A stretch of DNA of 64,000 nt from assembly GCF_000003815.2 (NCBI RefSeq), contig NC_049981.1, positions 19,641,065-19,705,064 on the forward strand, in the 5' to 3' direction. The stretch is from Branchiostoma floridae. Taxonomy: Eukaryota; Chordata; Leptocardii; Amphioxiformes; Branchiostomatidae. The position numbers and the translations under genes were made by a program. Positions 57,800 through 64,000 of the stretch are shown here, piece by piece. The notes under the pieces were generated by a model. That model was given only the letters and a program-made list of their open reading frames with translations. It did no database searches and was not told where the DNA came from. Each line of letters opens with the position of its first letter. Position 1 is the stretch's first letter.

Positions 57800-60700
57800 G
57801 TAAGTTAACCAAAAATTGCACAATTCATGGTTTAGCGTTACAATAACACTCTGGACTGATAGATGCTCTGACCTTTTATTAACTCAGTCTACTTTGCTAA
57901 ATTACGTTAGGAAACAGTCTTATTGTTATCTGCTAGGATGTCTAATATAGCGCCATGATATGATTCACTTTTATAAATCTCTGTTTGCATCCTGCAGGAT
58001 TTTGTAGTGGATGTCGTGCAATGATAACACTTTCTCATCTTCATGTACCTTGTTAGGCTTCGTTGATTAATGATTATATCCATATACGCAAGGTCATCAT
58101 TAGTTTACAGTGTAGATGATGTACTCAATGATTGCCAAAATACTCAAAAGTAGTGCGTGTGCTAAAAGTGTTTAGATTGTCAGATTGAAGTTCAATGCCG
58201 TTCCAACATCAGGTCCTGTCAGGGATTCTAGCACAGAACCTCTCGCTTCTGAGTCAACAACCCTAAGTCACAAAGCCACCGCCAAGCACCACAGCACAAT
58301 TCATTTGATATGAATTGTTCAATTATGGCATTATTTGCATAGTAAGGAGACAAAAATGACTTAGCAAACATATGAGGTCATGGAACTCTATTGTTATCTT
58401 AATAATATGTAAAACAATGATGGAGCTGATGTACATAAAGAATTCCACCTGAATGATCTATTTTTGTTAAATCATTTTCAGCAAAGTTAAAGAGGGCACA
58501 AGCAAGTTTGTTGGATGCAGTCCGTCCATCTGCAAAGAAGAAAGCAGGCAATCCGAAGATCAGAAGCCTTGAGTGTATGATAGACTGTTTTTTGATCGAT
58601 GGGGAAGAAATCAAAAGGCAACTAAGCACATCTTATGTGCGCATGGATGAAGGTTTGTTTGTTTGTTTGTATATCAATTGCAAATGTTTCAGCCATAAAT
58701 CTATCTTATAAAGACAATTCAGAGCATACACATGTTAATTTGAGACAGAGGGGTAGAGACTATATTTGACATGAGTTCATAGTTTTTCTGTTATGTCTGT
58801 TGATTAAAGAAATTAACGTTTTTGGTGTGTCTGAGGGTTAGTGGGAAAAAATTACACAAGCTCTTCATTACAAGTGCTGTCATCTGCATTCTCTGATTAT
58901 CCAAGCTGTCACTTGATCAAGGATCTCACGACTCTTTAGTGCATCTTCTTATTTAAAAAACTCAATCTTTTCACATGGCATGAGACTTGCCTTGGTATAT
59001 AAATATAAGGTCACAGCAAGTAAATTCTATGAATGACATCAGCATGCTTATTAACATTTGCTTGATTTCAGAAAAACAAACAAGACTTTCGAGATGGTCA
59101 ACATTGAGAAAAATTAGTAGAAAAACTTGTAGAAGTGACACTTAAGGGAAAGAGCCATCATGATGACTGTTGTTGTAGAATGGAAACTACTCAATACTTG
59201 GATAGTTGTCTCATGTGCATTACATTGATAAGCTGCAAATAGGGAGTGTGTGGGGAGCTTTAAGTTAAACTATCTCAGGAATGAGCATTTCTTTGATTGC
59301 TAATGCTTGCTTAGGTACTTCATATCACCTTCTATGGGAAACAATTTAAGCTAAAGTAATGGAATACCCAGGAGACTAATTCTAACTCACCAAATACAGC
59401 TGTTGTTCATTTATGATTGAGAAACTACGGAGAAGATTATGTTCTGGTTCTGCTCGTAATATTTTTCTGAATCCCAAAACACAATTGTATTGGCAATTTG
59501 ACATTGAACTTAACATACTGTGAGCAACCTTTGGACAAGTTTCTACTGGGGCGCTCAGTAGCCTCATAAAAAATCTTTGGTTGAGCTTAAAAATTACTTT
59601 TGCAATATGTTTCTGGATACTTGCTTGTCAACTTCTAGCCTTAGTAACTTTATTTTCCACTTGCTGCTGTTGACCAAAAATTGACTTTGATCTTTGTCAA
59701 TCATGCCATTTAAATTCTGACGATACTTAAAAAGAAAAAAAAAAACCTCATAAACATGGGGTGCTCTTTATAGGAAATCTAGGCCGTCGGACCTTTAAAA
59801 TAATATTTTTTATGTGTGTAAAAGTAGTTGTTCAGTTTTCGACCTGTAACTTTAAACATTATCCCATGGGAACCACATCCCATCATGCAACACACCTAAT
59901 GGGTCTGCATGAAGGGGCAATACTCAGTTACTGGATTATGAATGGTTCATATGATTAATTTGTACAAATTTGGCTAATTTTGTAATCTTAAAGAATAAAG
60001 CACTCTGGTCTGGTCTTTTAGAATATAGCACTCTCCTCTGGAGTTCAATGTGCCTTTAACTATAATAGTGGAAAACAATTGGAAATAATCAATTAAATAT
60101 TGTACTAAACTGTACTAATAATTTCTAAACTGTACTGTATTAAATTATACAGTGCTAATAATTTCTAACTTTTTACAGCTAACTGCACCTTAAAGTTTGC
60201 GGCATACTTGCTCCTGGAAGGGAATGAAACAGACGAAGAAGTGCACTGCAAACTCAAGGAAGCAATAGAAGAAGTGCGTGAAGGGATCACGAGTGACTAT
60301 ACGGTCCTCTTTCTGAGAAAGGATGGCAAAAGAAATGTATTCCAGGCATTTCCTTCGAAGTTGAAGGCTGATACAGGGGTATGTAACAAAGAGTTCTGAT
60401 AACAGTACATTTGGATATTATATTCAGAAAGTTGTTTCTATTTTGAGCCATGGATATTACATTTTTCTTACTGCTTACAATTTTATATACAACACATATT
60501 ATATATTTTTTTCTCTAAATTCATTGTAATTTTGGACTGCAGTAATTTAGTAACAGACTAGCATGTTGATCAATAATGACCAATAGTTGTTCAATACCAT
60601 AGCACAACCTTCATAATATAAAATGCTTAGCCATTATGCATCTCCTAAACTAAGTCCAATCTCAATATATACCAGTCTCTTTGTTTGGATATCCCAGACG

Positions 60701-62086
60701 TTGTATATACAGTCATGTAGTTTTGGATTTAGTCTTGTAGTTCTTTCTAACAAATCTGAAGCATGTTCTTTCTCCATTGGCAGTGGCTCTTGTCCCTGGG
60801 TACGAGACATCGGTAAGTGCAAAGAAGCCGAACTCCGATCAGGCCAAAGTACACATTTTCCTTGCCCTAGTATGTACACAGGATGCTGAGATCGAGAGGC
60901 CAGTTGCAAGGGTAAATGTACGCAAAAGGGACAGGACAAAAGCACTGGCATCAGCAGGCCATGCAACTGATCATGAATCTGAAGGTGAGATAAAAATGAC
61001 TTTCAGACAGGCTTTGTTGGTAGACAAGAATGCCGCAGCTTTCTGACATGTGTTCGATGCATGTGCAAAGCGGGTACGTATATCTCTGACAGGTTATCTA
61101 CATGTTTGTTGCATGCATATATAACGGCGGCATGCATGCTCATAACAAAAATGTAATTAGAAAGCAGCTCGGGCACTTGCGCAGGGCGAGCTTGTAACGC
61201 ACACTAACTTTTGGACCCAGGTAGTAGTACAAAGTACATGTAGTCCGCCAGTGCAGAATCCCAACTCTCATATACCCAGGTCTTTACATGTGCATCTTGC
61301 CCACCAACCAAGTAAATTGCTATGTGGTGGCTCTCCCTCCCAAAAATCTGTCCTCACTGTAATCTTTAAAAAAGTAGGCATAGCACTTTTCTTTGGCCAT
61401 TTCTGTCCCACTAGGGCTGTATTTGAGAGGTGTTCAAAATAGATCTGGGGTTCAATAAAAAGAACAGGAGGTTCTGTTTGTTTGAAACGATGTTCGATAG
61501 GATCAGTCCGTAGTGTAGGTGGTGCTTCACTTTTAGGAAAGATGCAACACTATACACATTCAATTTGGTCTTCATATTGTCCTTCAATAAGTCCTATCTA
61601 AATATGATTTATGTCTGAATGATGTTTGCATACAATCTTCATGACTTAGTAACTGAAATGTTCAACTGGTTTGTCCAGCTGATTTGTTCTGCCAGTTCAT
61701 TCTGATTTTTATGTGGCTGAGGCATGGAAATTTGCAAATTTGTAGTCACAATGACAGTGGGGATATACAAACTAACCTGGGGAGAACATCGTAATTTTGA
61801 ATTTATCCAGTTCAAGATGTGTTCAGTAGTGGTAGAGAAGGGCCGTGCATACTTAATTTTAGTTTTCCCATTTTACTTTTCAGTCACACAGATTTGTCCG
61901 AGACCAATGTCCCAAATCAGGGGTGTGTACTTTAATTGGGATGCATACTTTATTGGAGAAAATTTGGTAACTCGATCTGCCTTTTTGTTCCTAAAATGAA
62001 TAGATATGACAGGCTCAGGCATAGCTCCATCAACTGGGATGTCTGGATGCAAAGGAGTGTATCAAACTACGGAGCCTGTGGAACTA
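57784..62086 (+). CDS. Unrecognised multi-exon gene
   Basis: Coding exons 57784-57799 (start MSSQA, donor GTAAGT), 58482-58652 and 60179-60378 join in phase with GT-AG borders to give about 128 residues. They include KLKRAQASLLDAVRPSAKK, SLECMIDCFLIDGEEIKRQL, CTLKFAAYLLLEGNETDEE, LKEAIEEVREGITSDYTVL and FLRKDGKRNVFQAFPSKLKA. Later candidate exons are 60784-60984 (AKVHIFLALVCTQDAEI) and 62013-62086 (GIAPSTGMSGCKGVYQTTEP). The join 60378 to 60784 is out of phase for the open frame, so an exon is missing or an indel exists. The N-terminus is basic and helical; I know no family that fits. Confidence 0.6.
58482..58652 (+). CDS. Unrecognised gene, exon 2
   Basis: Acceptor ATCATTTTCAG, donor GTTTGT. 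Open in the required phase and rich in Lys, Arg and Glu, with a hydrophobic CMIDCFLID patch. Confidence 0.6.
60179..60378 (+). CDS. Unrecognised gene, exon 3
   Basis: Acceptor ACTTTTTACAG, donor GTATGT. Continues in phase from exon 2 and ends in phase 0. Confidence 0.65.
60784..60984 (+). CDS. Unrecognised gene, candidate exon 4
   Basis: Acceptor TTCTCCATTGGCAG, donor GTGAGA. The open frame reads ALVPGYETSVSAKKPNSDQ, then AKVHIFLALVCTQDAEIERP, VARVNVRKRDRTKALASAG and HATDHESE. It needs one base from the previous exon, which exon 3 does not supply. An earlier donor (GTAAGT at 60813) would give a short phase-0 exon instead. Confidence 0.45.
61917..61962. repeat. Dispersed repeat end
   Basis: Close relative of 3700-3751 (GGGGTGTGTACTTTAATTGG, then a second GTACTTTATT-like word). 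It lies just before candidate exon 5. Confidence 0.5.
62013..62086 (+). CDS. Unrecognised gene, candidate exon 5
   Basis: Open in the phase left by exon 4 (SGIAPSTGMSGCKGVYQTT then EPVEL) with a perfect GTAAGT donor. The acceptor (GATATGACAG) is poor in pyrimidines, which lowers confidence. Confidence 0.4.
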
Positions 62087-62649
62087 GTAAGTTCATTATT
62101 TGATTTAAATAAAAGCATCTCAATTTATTTTTTTGCCGTTACTAACTACACTACTGGGATATTCTGACGCATTATTTCTACAAAGGGTTCCAGGCACATT
62201 TAGTTGTCTAATAACAGAAAGTCCACATTTGCAACCTCTAACAATTTTAACATTATCATTGCAAATGAAACCATTGGAAACAACTCAAAACAATGAATGT
62301 AATGATTGCAAACTTGTTTCCTCTTGAGTGTCGTAGAATACTAAGATTTAGAATCATATCATTATCAGATCATCAGCAAATATGCATAAAGAACAAATAA
62401 AGACTATAGGGAACAATGTCTTAGAGCAAAGTTATCACATAAATGTCAAAAATATTAATAGTGTTAAACTTTATGATATTGTTACAAAGTTTTCCTCTGC
62501 TAGACTGTAAAGACTATTTTGCATGTTTACTGATCAGAGACATATCATCAACAGTTTTGGGTTAAAATTTGATGTGACACCAATTTGGATATTCCCTATG
62601 TTGTTTCCCCTTATCAAACCATGTGAGTGACTGTTTTTAAAATTACATT

Positions 62650-64000
62650 ATATAAAATGTTTAGGGAATTTCCATCAAACATCCTTGAGTTATATTTGTA
62701 CTGTTCCTGTGATAACTTTTTCTGTTTACAGTGAAGTGACTGCATTCTGGCCATCCCAGCTGCAGTGCCCCCCTCCCACACACTGGCAGCTCGGAAGAAG
62801 TGATGCAGCACACAGTCACAGGTGAGAATGGTTTTTATTTTGTTTTGTTTCTAGTTAAGATGAAGATGATGTTTTGTTGTTTACAAGTACTGTTCCTGTG
62901 ATAACTTTTACTGTTCATCTGTTTACAGTGAAGTGACTGCATTCTGGCCATCCCAGCTATAGTGCCCCCCTCCCACACACTGGCAGCTCGGAAGAAGTGA
63001 TGCAGCACACAATCACAGGTGAGAATGGTTTTTATTTTGTTTTGTTTCTTGTTAAGATGAAGATGATATTTTGTTGTTTACAAGTACTGTTCCTGTGATA
63101 ACTTTTTCTGTTTACAGTGAAGTGACTGCATTCTGGCCATCCCAGCTGCAGTGCCCCCCTCCCACACACTGGCAGCTCGGAAGAAGTGATGCAGCACACA
63201 GTCACAGGTGAGAATGGTTTTTATTTTGTTTTGTTTCTAGTTAAGATGAAGATGATGTTTTGTTGTTTACAAGTACTGTTCCTGTGATAACTTTTTCTGT
63301 TTACAGTGAAGTGACTGCATTCTGGCCATCCCAGCTGCAGTGCCCCCCTCCCACACACTGGCAGCTCGGAAGAAGTGATGCAGCACACAGTCACAGGTGA
63401 GAATGGTTTTTATTTTGTTTTGTTTCTAGTTAAGATGAAGATGATGTTTTGTTGTTTACAAATACTGTTCCTGTGATAACTTTTACTGTTCATCTGTTTA
63501 CAGTGAAGTGACTGCATTCTGGCCATCCCAGCTATAGTGCCCCCCTCCCACACACTGGCAGCTCGGAAGAAGTGATGCAGCAGACAATCACAGGTGAGAA
63601 TGTTTTTTTATTTTGTTTTGTTTCTAGTTAAGATGAAGATGATGTTTTGTTGTTTACAAGTACTGTTCCTGTGATAACTTTTACTGTTCATCTGTTTACA
63701 GTGAAGTGACTGCATTCTGGCCATCCCAGCTATAGTGCCCCCCTCCCACACACTGGCAGCTCGGAAGAAGTGATGCAGCAGACAATCACAGGTGAGAATG
63801 TTTTTTTATTTTGTCATTGTTTCTAGTTAAGATGAAGATGATGTTTTGTAGTTTACAAGTACTGTTCCTGTGATAACTTTTACTGTTCATCTGTTTACAG
63901 TGAAATGACTGCATTCTGGCCATCCCAGCTGCAGTGCCCCGTCCACACACTGGCAGGAAGACGACGGGATGATTAGGAATTGTGATTTGAATTTTCAAAT
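62650..64000 (+). repeat. Tandem array of an exon-like block, seven copies, period 189-199 bp
   Basis: Each unit has a branch/pyrimidine stretch and GTTTACAG, a 90-bp block, then GTGAGAATG. Block starts are 62732, 62929, 63118, 63307, 63504, 63702 and 63901; the seventh block diverges after about 40 bp. Two unit types occur: short (TTTTTCTGTTTACAG with CAGCTGCAGTG in the block; copies 1, 3 and 4) and long (ACTGTTCATCTGTTTACAG with CAGCTATAGTG; copies 2, 5 and 6). Copy 7 has a long-type intron and a CTGCAG block. Confidence 0.9.
62732..62821 (+). other. Exon-like block 1 of 7 in the tandem array
   Basis: Flanked by TTTTTCTGTTTACAG and CAG/GTGAGA. If two bases come from upstream, the frame is open (EVTAFWPSQLQCPPPTHWQL and on). 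From candidate exon 5, which ends in phase 0, the first codon is TGA, making this the stop codon and start of a 3' untranslated exon. In copies 2, 5 and 6 the open frame is broken by TAG. Confidence 0.5.

Overview
The window looks like a piece of a draft animal genome, most likely an amphioxus-like invertebrate chordate. That assignment is an inference. It rests on GT-AG introns of 0.1 to 7 kb, two metabolic genes very close to their vertebrate counterparts, AT-rich intergenic DNA full of short inverted-repeat transposons, and nine runs of N typical of a heterozygous draft scaffold. No bacterial operons, rRNA genes or CRISPR arrays are present.

Layout. (1) 1-9.4 kb, plus strand: the 3' part of a mitochondrial methylenetetrahydrofolate dehydrogenase/cyclohydrolase gene (MTHFD2 type). 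One exon lies at the left edge, then a 7.4 kb intron, one internal exon, and two alternative last exons that arose by tandem duplication. (2) 9.4-13.6 kb: no gene seen. (3) 13.6-19.3 kb, minus strand: a complete ten-exon glyoxylate/hydroxypyruvate reductase (GRHPR) with all catalytic residues and several short transposons in its introns. (4) 20-22.5 kb: a GC-rich, promoter-like stretch and a partial two-exon gene of unknown function. (5) 22.6-34.6 kb: mostly gene-free, containing a 1.35 kb interspersed element.

(6) 34.6-51 kb: the most striking part. A tandem array of about 45 units of roughly 290-297 bp is preceded by a 1.1 kb leader that occurs twice. Each unit holds a long imperfect palindrome built from a motif of about 24 bp. 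The same motif forms a 48-bp tandem repeat in the leader. The array is interrupted by a tRNA-like insertion and a transposon-like insertion, and it runs out into a purine-rich minisatellite that switches strand. (7) 52.7-57.5 kb: fragments of possible exons and three copies of an inverted-repeat transposon family with 5-bp target duplications. (8) 57.8-62.1 kb, plus strand: an unrecognised multi-exon gene whose first three coding exons join in phase. (9) 62.7-64 kb: seven tandem copies of an exon-like 90-bp block flanked by good splice signals.

MTHFD2 and GRHPR both belong to mitochondrial/cytosolic one-carbon and glyoxylate-serine metabolism, but they lie on opposite strands and nothing suggests co-regulation. 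The strongest candidates for something undescribed are the palindromic array, the alternative MTHFD2 C-termini and the tandem exon-like block at the right edge.
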